Shown: positions 1-7,190, numbered from the stretch's first letter. The stretch is DNA of 11,836 bases from Deltaproteobacteria bacterium (GCA_016205125.1 JACQJE010000127.1:1-11836), one strand, 5' to 3'. The notes: generated by a model from the letters alone, not told the origin. Program-made: numbers and translations.

Positions 1-372
1 CGGAAGGGATTCTTCAATAGTGATGTCTATTTTTGAGATCATCGCTTTCACCTCTCCCTCTGCTTCCCAAAGAGGCTTGCCCACTTCCCGGGCAATCAGT
101 TCAGCCAGATCCGAAATCCGGGAGCGCAAAATGTGCTGATAGGAGCGAAGAGGAGCGATCCTTTCCTCCAAGCTCAGATTCGCCCATTTCTCCTTGGCAG
201 ACCGGGCTGCCGATACCCCTTTATCGATATCTCCACAGGAGACCGGAAAGTTGCCAATCACATCTTTCGTGTTTGCCGGATTCAGGCTGGTAAGGATCTC
301 GTCTGCTGGAGATGGAATATGAAACTCTCCATCGATGAAATTACCTAATACCTGGATTTTTCTGTGCTGCAT
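1..372 (-). CDS. astD: Succinylglutamate-semialdehyde dehydrogenase (AstD), N-terminal part
   Basis: This is the first 124 codons of an NAD(P)-dependent aldehyde dehydrogenase; the rest lies beyond the left edge. AstD oxidises N-succinylglutamate semialdehyde to N-succinylglutamate, the fourth step of the AST arginine pathway, in the cytoplasm. The opening reads MQHRKIQVLGNFIDGEF, with the family's early F-I-x-G-x-F/W pattern, then a helical stretch with KWANLSLEERIAPL (62-75) and REVGKPLWEAEGEV (95-108). The last block resembles the RETGKPRWEA..EV region I recall from E. coli AstD more than generic aldehyde dehydrogenases. The catalytic Cys and Glu and most of the NAD fold are outside the window, so activity cannot be judged. 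The ATG lies 29 bases after the astA stop, with a G-rich stretch (GGGGGGAT) as a weak, somewhat distant ribosome site. It is the last visible gene of the operon. Another aldehyde dehydrogenase class is possible, but the neighbouring astA supports AstD. Confidence 0.85.
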   Translation of the reverse strand, partial: MQHRKIQVLGNFIDGEFHIPSPADEILTSLNPANTKDVIGNFPVSCGDIDKGVSAARSAKEKWANLSLEERIAPLRSYQHILRSRISDLAELIAREVGKPLWEAEGEVKAMISKIDITIEESLP

Positions 373-401
373 CGTTTCGCCAAATCCCCCCGTTTTCTTA
401 A

Positions 402-1424
402 TTAGTAAGACATCACCCAGATCATCTCCCCCTGAGAGAGTTCCATCGGGGCAACATCCTCGCGCCGGAGCCACACCTCCCCTTCGCGATTCAGCATCGA
501 AACCTGCATTGCCTGAAAACCTTTGTCCGCTTCTTTCCCAATCATTCCTAAATGGGTCCTGGTCGGATTTTCAAAGTGATCGACAAATTTCACGCTCTTC
601 TTCGTTGTCTTCGCGACAAGAGCGATTTCCTTGAGATCAGCCCCATAGTGCGGGCCGCCATCAAAGGGGTCGATCACATCGAGAAACTTAAAACCGATCT
701 GCGTCAGCATGTGCTCTACTGGTTTAGTTTCCTGTCCAACTTCTCCAATGACATCCTGAACCTCTTTTGGGAGAAGCGTCGCATAGATCTCCTCCCATGG
801 AAAAAGAGAGGTGAGGAACTCTTTGCTCTCCTGGCTCAGCCGATCTGCCTCCAAATAATCAATCTGGGTAAACTTTCTCCCAATGGCTTCCCACAGCGGG
901 CTCGTGCCATTGGGATTAAAGGGGGGAAGGAGTTCCGCAATAACACGCTCTTTGAAAGATTCGGGATGAATCGCCATGAAGAGGAAGCGCACAAAGGAGA
1001 TCTGCTTCCCTAATCGGGCGGGATGATTTCGATATGTGGGGCGTAAAATTAAGCCGCCAATTTCTGTCGGCCCATCCTGATCAAATTCGAGTTTCAGGGT
1101 GCAATGCTGAATCCGAATATTAGCCGAAACACTATACCTCTCTCTGCGGTTCAGCTTAAAAAAACTATTGGGATTTTCTTTTGTGCCATACCTTGCAATG
1201 ATTTGAGAAGTGGCAATCACTTCGCCAGATTCCGTATCTTCCAGGACAAACATATACCTTCCGTCATATTTATCCGCCAATTCACTGCTAAAAGACTTCA
1301 GGGAAATCGCAATCAGTTTGTTGAGAATCTTGCGATTGTCTGGAAGATTGATCGAATTGAGCATCTTGGCCAGCCGATAAATGGCCTCCATGTCGTCCAG
1401 TCGGACTCCTCGCAACAGAAACAT
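402..1424 (-). CDS. astA: Arginine N-succinyltransferase (AstA)
   Basis: A 340-residue protein, close to the usual AstA length of about 340-345. AstA transfers succinyl from succinyl-CoA to the alpha-amino group of arginine (or ornithine in some enzymes), opening the AST pathway. The N-terminus MFLLRGVRLDDMEAIYRLA matches the family's 'IRPV...D...L..LA' start. Other landmarks are FVLEDTESGEVIATS (59-73), EIGGLILRPTYR (121-132), the GNAT-like core VRFLFMAIHPESFKERVIAEL (145-165), SPLWEAIGRKF (175-185), EVQDVIG (221-227) and the hallmark FDGGPHY (254-260). The ATG is 8 bases after the stop of the M20 gene. A GAGG overlapping that stop (1431-1434) gives good spacing and suggests coupled translation. 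No frameshift or missing signature is visible. Family assignment is strong. Whether arginine or ornithine is preferred cannot be read from the sequence. Confidence 0.95.
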   Translation of the reverse strand: MFLLRGVRLDDMEAIYRLAKMLNSINLPDNRKILNKLIAISLKSFSSELADKYDGRYMFVLEDTESGEVIATSQIIARYGTKENPNSFFKLNRRERYSVSANIRIQHCTLKLEFDQDGPTEIGGLILRPTYRNHPARLGKQISFVRFLFMAIHPESFKERVIAELLPPFNPNGTSPLWEAIGRKFTQIDYLEADRLSQESKEFLTSLFPWEEIYATLLPKEVQDVIGEVGQETKPVEHMLTQIGFKFLDVIDPFDGGPHYGADLKEIALVAKTTKKSVKFVDHFENPTRTHLGMIGKEADKGFQAMQVSMLNREGEVWLRREDVAPMELSQGEMIWVMSY

Positions 1425-1432
1425 GGCCTACC

Positions 1433-2830
1433 TCATGATGAGCAGAGGGCAGAAATGATCTCCTGGTAATATTCCACCGCGCTTCGAAGCTGTTTGAGGG
1501 AATTGTGCTCATTGGGACAATGCGCATTTCCCGTCGATACTCCAGGACCTACAACAATCACTTCACATCCATGTGCTGCGTAAATTGAGGCTTCAGTGCA
1601 AGCCGGTTTGGCTAACAGCGCCCCAGAATATCCCAGCCTCTTAATGATTTCCTGGCTCTTAACCACCAGTGCCGAGGCCTGATCGGTGTAAAAAGCCGGG
1701 TCACGCCGCTCAATCCTGACGTCAACTTTCGCATCGGGCCACTTTGCTTCGATTTCTTCACTGCACTCTTCAAAACCGAGAAGAACGCGATCGGTATCCA
1801 CGCCCGGCAAAAAACGGAAACTGATGGTAAAAACCAGACAACCCGGAACTTCTTCTGGCGATTGAATTCTTGCCACCGTCACTGCCGCCGTATTTTTCTG
1901 CCTCTCCTCACTTAATTGATTGATATAATTGTACATCTTCCTCAAAATCTCAGCAACTTCCCTGCCGATAACCTTCTTATTCGTCCATTCCCCCGCTTCC
2001 CGGCACTGGGCACCCGTTTCCTTCGCCAACTCCTCAGCCGAGGCTGAACTTGCAATAACCGCTGTCGCACTGGAAGGAACCCGGTTGGCAATGGATCCGC
2101 TGTTGAGTGAAACCAGCTGGCCGATCCTGTCATTCTTAAAGACCCATTCCAGACAGAGTGAGATCGGATTGATTCCGAGATGAGGTGTTGCGCTGTGAAC
2201 TGCCCTGCCTGAAAAAAGAGCCTCAAAGAATCCCGCTTTCGAATCCGCTCTCTCAAATAAGGACGGGCAATCGACTTTCCACTCGATTACCAGATGCCCT
2301 TTATGTGTATAGACAATCTCGAGTTCTGAGGGCTCATTGACAATCACATAGCGCGGCACCCATTTTCGCGTACGCATGAATGCCCTCGCCCCCAACAACC
2401 CAATCTCTTCTCCAAAGGTACCCGCAATGCCAAATGGTTTTTTGAGCTTCCCGAAATCGATCCTGCTCACCGCTTCGAGCTGGCAGAGAATTGCCAGTTT
2501 TGTGTCAGCCGTCCCAAGCCCATAGAGAGCATCCCCCTCAATATGCATGGCAAAGGGATTCTGTCCGGTCTTAGTCCATAATTGGAGATCACCCGGATCA
2601 ACGGTATCGAGATGGGTACTGATTAAGAGATAGGGATCATTCTCTTTTCTATGGCTTAAGCCAATGAGGTTTACCTGCTCAGGAGAATCGGAATCAGGGA
2701 CTTGAACAACAGGCTCCAGACCGACACTCTCCATGAGCGGCGCTAAGAAATCGACCGCCTCTCGTGTCCCGGTCCGGCTGACTGAATCGATCGCGATGAA
2801 ATCCCGCGCAGTTTCCAAAAAATCAAACAT
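1433..2830 (-). CDS. M20 family metallo-deacylase/peptidase (ArgE/DapE/CPG2-like) in an AST-type operon
   Basis: A 465-residue M20 zinc hydrolase. The di-metal site is intact: STHLDTV (71-77, H73 and D75), GTADTK (106-111, D109 bridging), GTFGEE (137-142, catalytic E141 and metal ligand E142), NEPS (165-168, E166) and GPG...AHCPNEH (428-442, H437). The dimer-domain histidine is in HSATPHLGINP (212-222). Such enzymes remove acyl groups (acetyl, succinyl, glutamyl) from amino acids or short peptides. Between AstC-like and AstA genes, the simplest guess is removal of succinyl from succinylglutamate or another succinylated intermediate, a job usually done by AstE of a different zinc family. This is inference. 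It is longer than typical M20A members (about 375-410 residues). The extra sequence lies near 185-206 and in a polar stretch at 262-312 within the dimerisation domain. The start is 12 bases after the aminotransferase stop, with a TGAGAG ribosome site overlapping that stop. ArgE, DapE or a dipeptidase remain alternatives. Confidence 0.88.
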   Translation of the reverse strand: MFDFLETARDFIAIDSVSRTGTREAVDFLAPLMESVGLEPVVQVPDSDSPEQVNLIGLSHRKENDPYLLISTHLDTVDPGDLQLWTKTGQNPFAMHIEGDALYGLGTADTKLAILCQLEAVSRIDFGKLKKPFGIAGTFGEEIGLLGARAFMRTRKWVPRYVIVNEPSELEIVYTHKGHLVIEWKVDCPSLFERADSKAGFFEALFSGRAVHSATPHLGINPISLCLEWVFKNDRIGQLVSLNSGSIANRVPSSATAVIASSASAEELAKETGAQCREAGEWTNKKVIGREVAEILRKMYNYINQLSEERQKNTAAVTVARIQSPEEVPGCLVFTISFRFLPGVDTDRVLLGFEECSEEIEAKWPDAKVDVRIERRDPAFYTDQASALVVKSQEIIKRLGYSGALLAKPACTEASIYAAHGCEVIVVGPGVSTGNAHCPNEHNSLKQLRSAVEYYQEIISALCSS

Positions 2831-2842
2831 CTTCTGTTACTC

Positions 2843-4222
2843 TCACTTGCGGCGCTGCCGCACTGCTTCGATCGCTTCCCCCATCAGCTGCATCGCGAGG
2901 TCAATGTGCTGATCTGTGAGAGCGCCGCACGGGAGAAGGAAGCGCAATTTGTATGGCCCATGTCCACAGTGCCAGATGAGAAGCCCCCGATTAAAGGATT
3001 CCCTGACAACCTCCTTCACCCCTTCGAGCGAGCCATCCAACGGCGTGACGGAAATCATCCCCCCCATTCCCCCAAAATCGGCAATAGCCCCTTTTGGGAG
3101 AGTGTGCTGAAGCTCCTTCAATTTGCCAAAGACCCGTTTCTCAACCGCCGAAATTTTCCCATTGGGGCCGAAGAACCCCTCAGTGACAAGCCGCTCGACA
3201 ATGCGCCTCCCTACTGAAAGCGAAACGGTGCTCCCCGCAAAAGTACCCACCACCAATCCTGGTTTGGGATTCAATTCCTCAGAGAAAAGGAGCGCGCAAT
3301 TCTGCAGCATCTTTCCGATCGAGATGACATCGGCATACTCTTCCAATTCAAGTTTCTGCGTCGCGAAAAGTTCGCCGGTTCTTCCGAATGTTTGCACCTC
3401 GTCAATCCAAATAACAAGATCATGTTTTCGACAGCACTCCATCATTGCCCTGAAGAATGCAGGCGGCGCAACGTTAAATCCCCCCTCTCCCTGAATGAGC
3501 TCAAAGAGGAATGCCGCAATCTTTCCCGGATACCTCCGTATAAAAGTCTCCAGGAGTGACACACTCTTTGCCGTGCTATTAGGATCAGAAGGGTCATAGA
3601 AAGGGACGTAAAGTGTTTCGCCATGAACCGGCAGACCCACGCGATTCAATGGATTATCAGTAATCTCCGCCATCATCGACGTTCTCCCCGCAAAGGCATG
3701 GTCGAACGTCACAATCATGTAGGCAGGATATTTCTTCTGACGGATGATCTTAATGGCGTTCTCATTGGCCATTGAGCCGCTCAGAGAAAGCCATCCATAC
3801 TTCATTCTTTTTGGGGCATGCTCAAGGAGTATTTTCAGAAGTTCATAATACTCTTCGTTGGGGAGGAGGTTCCCCTGCATGACAACGTCTTTTGCCGAAG
3901 CATCAAGCGAAGTCGAGATGAGGTCCAAATCGCTATGTCCAAAGAAATGAACCCCAATTCCGGCAATGAGATCGAGTTTGACGCTTCCATCCGCCAACTC
4001 GACAAATGGCCCATTGCCGATCCCTGATCCGATCGAGGGATAAAAAAACTCTTTTCCCCGAACCTTCGCGAACTTCTCAGCCGCGGCTTGCAGTGCCGCT
4101 TCATTGGATGGAGTGATGCCAATGATTCGGCGACTCCGTTCCGCAATCGCTTCCAGAATGAGCTTTTTCCCTTGCGCCATCCGCGGATCCGACGGAAATT
4201 CTCTTCCTAAGATTTCTGTCAT
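2843..4222 (-). CDS. Class III PLP-dependent aminotransferase (AstC/ArgD-like)
   Basis: A 459-residue fold-type I aminotransferase of class III. PLP-site features are present: SGSMANENAIK (148-158, phosphate-binding loop), FDHAFAGRT (173-181), ELIQGEGG (241-248), IDEVQTFGRTG (273-283, D274 contacting the pyridine nitrogen) and the Schiff-base lysine in SIGKM (K304). The C-terminus carries GPYKLRFLLP (422-431), where family members usually show an 'R..PPL' type block. As the first gene of the operon, before an M20 deacylase, AstA and AstD, it most likely converts N-succinylornithine to N-succinylglutamate semialdehyde (the AstC role). It is longer than typical AstC/ArgD (about 400-406 residues), with about 50 extra N-terminal residues before the core. 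The SGSMANE loop differs from the usual SG(T/A)EANE, so another omega-amino substrate (lysine, 4-aminobutyrate, ornithine) is possible. The ATG has AAAGG 9-10 bases upstream. Confidence 0.85.
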   Translation of the reverse strand: MTEILGREFPSDPRMAQGKKLILEAIAERSRRIIGITPSNEAALQAAAEKFAKVRGKEFFYPSIGSGIGNGPFVELADGSVKLDLIAGIGVHFFGHSDLDLISTSLDASAKDVVMQGNLLPNEEYYELLKILLEHAPKRMKYGWLSLSGSMANENAIKIIRQKKYPAYMIVTFDHAFAGRTSMMAEITDNPLNRVGLPVHGETLYVPFYDPSDPNSTAKSVSLLETFIRRYPGKIAAFLFELIQGEGGFNVAPPAFFRAMMECCRKHDLVIWIDEVQTFGRTGELFATQKLELEEYADVISIGKMLQNCALLFSEELNPKPGLVVGTFAGSTVSLSVGRRIVERLVTEGFFGPNGKISAVEKRVFGKLKELQHTLPKGAIADFGGMGGMISVTPLDGSLEGVKEVVRESFNRGLLIWHCGHGPYKLRFLLPCGALTDQHIDLAMQLMGEAIEAVRQRRK

Positions 4223-4255
4223 TTAGAAACACCTTTTGGAAATAGAATGTCGTTG

Positions 4256-4278
4256 AATTTGATTTTGCCATTCAAATT
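4256..4278. promoter_or_regulatory. AT-rich dyad in the divergent intergenic region (possible operator)
   Basis: The 111 bases between the two divergent operons contain a perfect 7-base dyad, AATTTGA (4256-4262) and TCAAATT (4272-4278), separated by 9 bases. It sits about 35 bases upstream of the aminotransferase start and about 55 bases upstream of the glycosyltransferase start, a reasonable place for a regulator that reads both promoters. No convincing -35/-10 pair could be assigned on either strand. A dyad this short in AT-rich sequence may be chance. Confidence 0.25.
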
Positions 4279-4322
4279 TGTTTTTGTCACTCTGAGAAGG
4301 TAGAGGTGGATTTTTAGTGCGT

Positions 4323-4327
4323 GGAGG
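4323..4327 (+). promoter_or_regulatory. Ribosome binding site GGAGG that fixes a GTG start
   Basis: GGAGG is followed by a 6-base spacer and then GTG at 4334. Because the first codon is GTG, this strong Shine-Dalgarno match is what decides the start. It places the conserved ISVIIPTFNEE block directly at the N-terminus, as the family requires. Confidence 0.75.
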
Positions 4328-4333
4328 CTTCTG

Positions 4334-5026
4334 GTGCAAATCTCTGTCATCATCCCGACTTTTAACGAAGAAGCAACGCTACCATGCCTCCTCTCTGAAC
4401 TCTCCCGTCTCCCTCTTCACGAGGTGATCATTGCGGATGGCGGAAGCACAGATCAGACTTGGGAGATTGCTTCTGTTGCTGCAACCGGTCGAGCCCATCG
4501 TCCCTTCGCTGTTCAAGTGATCTGCGCTGGCCGAAAACGGGCGGTTCAGCTCAATGCCGGCGCCGTTTTGGCGAGCGGCGAGGTCTACTGGTTTCTCCAT
4601 GCGGACTCCCGCCTCTCCGCCTTGAACCTGTGGCCTATCGAAGAGGCTCTTGAAAAACCGAGTGTTGTGGGCGGGGGGTTCTCACTGGAGATTCAAGATC
4701 CTCATCCCATATTCCGAATCATCTCCTTCGGCGCCAATTTCCGGGCGCGCTACACCAACCTGATTTTAGGGGACCAGGGGCTTTTCGTGCGTGCCTCTGC
4801 CTTTAAGGAACTAGGCGGTTTTAATCCCAACGCAATGCTGGAGGATGTCGATTTTTCCGACCGCCTGAAAGAAAAAGGGGAGATCGCGATGCTGAAAGAG
4901 AAAATCTCCACTTCCTCCCGAAAATGGAGAACACACGGTATCGTCCAGACAACGCTGCATCACTGGAAAACATACCTGGCGTATCGGCGACTCGCCCAAA
5001 ACAATAGAATTTTGGAAATGCGATGA
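4334..5026 (+). CDS. Family 2 glycosyltransferase, TIGR04283 (MftF-like, rSAM/selenodomain-associated transferase 2)
   Basis: A 230-residue GT-A fold glycosyltransferase of family 2, expected to move a sugar from a nucleotide donor to an unknown acceptor at the cytoplasmic face. Visible motifs in order: ISVIIPTFNEE (3-13), EVIIADGGSTD (30-40, nucleotide-binding aspartate), AGRKRAVQLNAGA (65-77), FLHADS (87-92, the DxD-like metal site), GDQGLFVR (146-153), GGFNPNAMLEDVDFSDRLK (161-179, with the ED catalytic region) and TSSRKWRTHG (193-202). The last three are typical of TIGR04283. No membrane helix is evident. The start is GTG with a strong ribosome site. The stop overlaps the start of the next gene by 4 bases (ATGA). 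TIGR04283 and TIGR04282 genes are commonly adjacent, which supports both calls. The product of the pair is not known. Confidence 0.88.
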   Translation: MQISVIIPTFNEEATLPCLLSELSRLPLHEVIIADGGSTDQTWEIASVAATGRAHRPFAVQVICAGRKRAVQLNAGAVLASGEVYWFLHADSRLSALNLWPIEEALEKPSVVGGGFSLEIQDPHPIFRIISFGANFRARYTNLILGDQGLFVRASAFKELGGFNPNAMLEDVDFSDRLKEKGEIAMLKEKISTSSRKWRTHGIVQTTLHHWKTYLAYRRLAQNNRILEMR

Positions 5027-5709
5027 AAGCCAATGCAATCGCCGTTATGATGAAAGCCCCTCTGCTGGGGGAAGTAAAAACCCGACTCTCGCCCCCGCTC
5101 ACTCCCAAACAAGCTCTCAGTGTATATGTCGCTTCTGCCAAAACAACTCTCTCAACACTCAGAAAAATGACGGATCATGATGTCCATCTCTTCATCTATC
5201 CTCCTGAAGAGATTGGACTTGCAATACCTCTCATTCCAAAATCCTCTCCCCGCCTTCAATGCGATAGCCGTATTTCTTCGTCATTTCAAATTCATCCCCA
5301 AACAGGGGCTGCTTTCACAGAGCGTCTGACTCACAGTATCGCTCTCCTTTTCAATCAAGGTTATGAGAAGATCCTTCAGATAGGAACCGACTCTCCTCAG
5401 CTTTCTCCAGTTATTTTGCAGAAAGCGACTCTTGCTCTTGACGGTGTGGACATCATCATCGGTCCTGCACTCGATGGAGGGTTTTATCTTCTTGGAATGA
5501 AAAAGCCTCATCTCGCCTTGTATGAAGGACTCCCGCTCAGCACACCTCACACTTGCAACGCCTTAATGAGAAAAATCGAATCTCTGAATCTCTCCTTTTC
5601 TCTTCTTCAAGGGTTACGCGATATTGACACATTTGAAGACCTTCGGAGCATTTTGAGATTTGACCCCCTTCTCTTGAGGGGGTATAAATTTCCTATGAGA
5701 AACTTTTGA
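5023..5709 (+). CDS. TIGR04282/DUF2064 transferase (CofC-like, rSAM/selenodomain-associated transferase 1)
   Basis: A 228-residue nucleotidyltransferase-like protein of the DUF2064 family, related to CofC and GT-A enzymes. Family motifs: MMKAPLLGEVKTRL (9-22, nucleotide-binding loop with KTRL), IGTDSPQLSP (120-129), GPALDGGFYLLG (147-158) and LRDIDTFEDL (198-207). The reaction is not established for the family. Nucleotidyl or sugar transfer is inferred from the fold. It starts inside the stop of the upstream glycosyltransferase (ATGA overlap), so translation is probably coupled and the two proteins likely act in one pathway. The last ~16 residues (FDPLLLRGYKFPMRNF) extend past the usual DIDT..DL ending. 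They are encoded by a G/C-rich hairpin (5663-5683) that looks like repeat-derived sequence. Confidence 0.88.
   Translation: MKANAIAVMMKAPLLGEVKTRLSPPLTPKQALSVYVASAKTTLSTLRKMTDHDVHLFIYPPEEIGLAIPLIPKSSPRLQCDSRISSSFQIHPQTGAAFTERLTHSIALLFNQGYEKILQIGTDSPQLSPVILQKATLALDGVDIIIGPALDGGFYLLGMKKPHLALYEGLPLSTPHTCNALMRKIESLNLSFSLLQGLRDIDTFEDLRSILRFDPLLLRGYKFPMRNF
5663..5683 (+). repeat. C/G-rich hairpin at the 3' end of the DUF2064 gene
   Basis: ACCCCCT (5663-5669) and AGGGGGT (5677-5683) form a perfect 7-bp stem with a 7-base loop, 24 bases before the stop codon. Its CCCCCTT...TTGAGGGGG texture resembles the arms of the compound repeat at 7218-7323. There is no T-run after it, so a simple intrinsic terminator is unlikely. 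It could be a fragment of a dispersed repeat or a weak attenuator before bamD. Confidence 0.45.
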
Positions 5710-5723
5710 AATCAGGTATTGCA

Positions 5724-6479
5724 ATGAAGACGAAATTCTCTCTTTTGATCCCTTTGACTCTATCTCTCACCCTCGTTATCGGCTGTGCGACCGGACAGAA
5801 ACTGAGTGATGAAGAATCGGCCAAGAAGGCCTATGACCGCGCAATGACGCTCAAAAAAAACATGCACTATGATCTCGCCGTTGAAAAATTCAACTATGTC
5901 AAAAACACCTTCCCGCTGACACAGTGGGCGACAAAGGCAGAGCTTGAGATTGGAGAAGTGCACTTCGGAAATGACGACTTTGTAGAGGCAATCGGCGCTT
6001 ACGAACTCTTTCAGGAGCTTCACCCGAACCACCCGGAGATCCCTTATGTGCGCCATAGGATTGGAATCTCGCACTTTAAGCTGATCCCCCGGACGATTGA
6101 CCGCGATCTGACCCCCGCGCGCAAGGCGGTTGCTACTTTTCAGTCGCTGATTCAGGATTTCCCCCAGTCCCCTCATGTGGAAGAAGCGAAAAAGATGATT
6201 GCGACATGCGAGGGAAAGCTTGCAGAGAAGGAGTTGTATATTGCGGAGTTCTATCTGAAGCGGGATATGACACACCCGGCTAAGCGCAGACTCAAAGATC
6301 TCATCGAAACTTATCCGGGAACAGAGGCTGGAGAGCGAGGCTATATCGTACTGGCAACGACCCTTCTGGATGAAGGAGAGGGGGGGCAAGCACGCACATA
6401 CCTCAACAAATTCCTCAAACAATATCCCTCTTCTCAATTCGAATCAGAGGCAAAAGCTCTTTTGGAAAAGATGAGGTAG
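5724..6479 (+). CDS. bamD: Outer membrane protein assembly factor BamD (lipoprotein)
   Basis: A 251-residue lipoprotein matching BamD/YfiO (about 245 residues in E. coli). BamD is the essential TPR-like lipoprotein of the BAM complex, anchored in the inner leaflet of the outer membrane, and helps BamA insert beta-barrel proteins. Residues 1-20 form a basic then hydrophobic signal peptide ending LVIG, with C21 as the lipidated cysteine. TPR-like helix pairs follow: AYDRAMTLKKNMHYDLAVEKF (36-56), ELEIGEVHFGNDDFVEAIGAYELF (73-96), the BamD-typical segment RDLTPARKAVATFQSLIQDFP (127-147), AEFYLKRDMTHPAKRRLKDLIETYPGT (174-200) and GGQARTYLNKFLKQYP (220-235). The frame is open further upstream from a TTG at 5706, but ATG 5724 has AGG seven bases upstream and puts the signal peptide at the N-terminus. 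It lies 14 bases after the DUF2064 stop, so it is probably cotranscribed. A paralogous outer-membrane TPR lipoprotein is the only alternative. Confidence 0.9.
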   Translation: MKTKFSLLIPLTLSLTLVIGCATGQKLSDEESAKKAYDRAMTLKKNMHYDLAVEKFNYVKNTFPLTQWATKAELEIGEVHFGNDDFVEAIGAYELFQELHPNHPEIPYVRHRIGISHFKLIPRTIDRDLTPARKAVATFQSLIQDFPQSPHVEEAKKMIATCEGKLAEKELYIAEFYLKRDMTHPAKRRLKDLIETYPGTEAGERGYIVLATTLLDEGEGGQARTYLNKFLKQYPSSQFESEAKALLEKMR

Positions 6480-7184
6480 GTGGAGGATTTTGAACAGGTG
6501 GAAAATCTTCTCCTGAAAGAAGCAGAAAATAAGATTGCCAAAGGGGAATATACTTCTGCACAAGAGCTGATCGGGCAGGTCCTCAAACAGTCGCCGGAAG
6601 ATGGGGAAGCCCACTACTTGCTGGGGACGATTGCATACCGCCGAGGGGAGCTTGATCAGGCGATCCAGTCTCTCAAGCGCGCCATCACAGCCAATCCTCA
6701 ACATACCGATGCCATGCTCAGCCTATCGATCCTCTACAATGATATTGGGGCCTATGAATTGGGGAGCGAGACCTACAATATTCTTCAGCAGACCTGCCAA
6801 CAACAAGCAAATTTCCAGGATAAGCGGCTCAATGCCAGAATTGCCAGACACCACATCGGGCTGGCGAGAATCTATACGCAATATCGCCGCTACGACGAAG
6901 CGCTGGAAGAGTATTCCAAAGCCCAACAGCTCGCACCATCCGATGCTGAGATCAAAGTCGGGATTGCCCGGCTTTATCTTGAAAAGGGGGATCCCCAGCA
7001 GGCTGTCGCTCATTTGGAGCGCATTGCGGCCAAACATCCAGAATACACAGAGGCCTTTATTCAGCTGGGGCTCGCACATTCTGCAGCTGGCAACAAAGCA
7101 GACGCTCTGGCAGCATTAAAAAAAGTGGCACATGTGGTCGGCTGCAAAGAGATTATAGAGCAGTATATGCGGATGTTGCAATGA
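6480..7184 (+). CDS. Tetratricopeptide repeat (TPR) protein, cytoplasmic
   Basis: A protein of up to 234 residues made almost wholly of TPR units. The clearest are at 45-78 (YLLGTIAYRRGELDQAIQSL), 124-157 (HHIGLARIYTQYRRYDEALE), 159-191 (KVGIARLYLEKGDPQQAVAHL) and 193-219 (FIQLGLAHSAAGNKADALAAL), with a less regular one at 79-112. There is no signal peptide, lipobox or membrane helix, so it should be cytoplasmic, unlike the lipoprotein encoded just before it. TPRs bind other proteins; no catalytic domain is present and the partner is unknown. The reading frame starts with GTG immediately after the bamD stop (no gap). A second in-frame GTG at 6498 has GGAGG 11 bases upstream and may be the true start, giving 228 residues. 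Position at the end of the transferase-bamD operon suggests an envelope-related scaffold, which is inference only. Confidence 0.8.
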   Translation: MEDFEQVENLLLKEAENKIAKGEYTSAQELIGQVLKQSPEDGEAHYLLGTIAYRRGELDQAIQSLKRAITANPQHTDAMLSLSILYNDIGAYELGSETYNILQQTCQQQANFQDKRLNARIARHHIGLARIYTQYRRYDEALEEYSKAQQLAPSDAEIKVGIARLYLEKGDPQQAVAHLERIAAKHPEYTEAFIQLGLAHSAAGNKADALAALKKVAHVVGCKEIIEQYMRMLQ

Positions 7185-7190
7185 AGGTCA

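Noticed and set aside
552..1013. A 153-codon plus-strand frame inside astA
   Set aside because: Shadow of the astA coding strand. AstA motifs are continuous on the minus strand through this whole region.
5760..6437. A 225-codon open frame on the minus strand across bamD
   Set aside because: Antisense shadow of bamD. The plus-strand frame has signal peptide, lipobox and BamD TPR structure, while the antisense translation is featureless.
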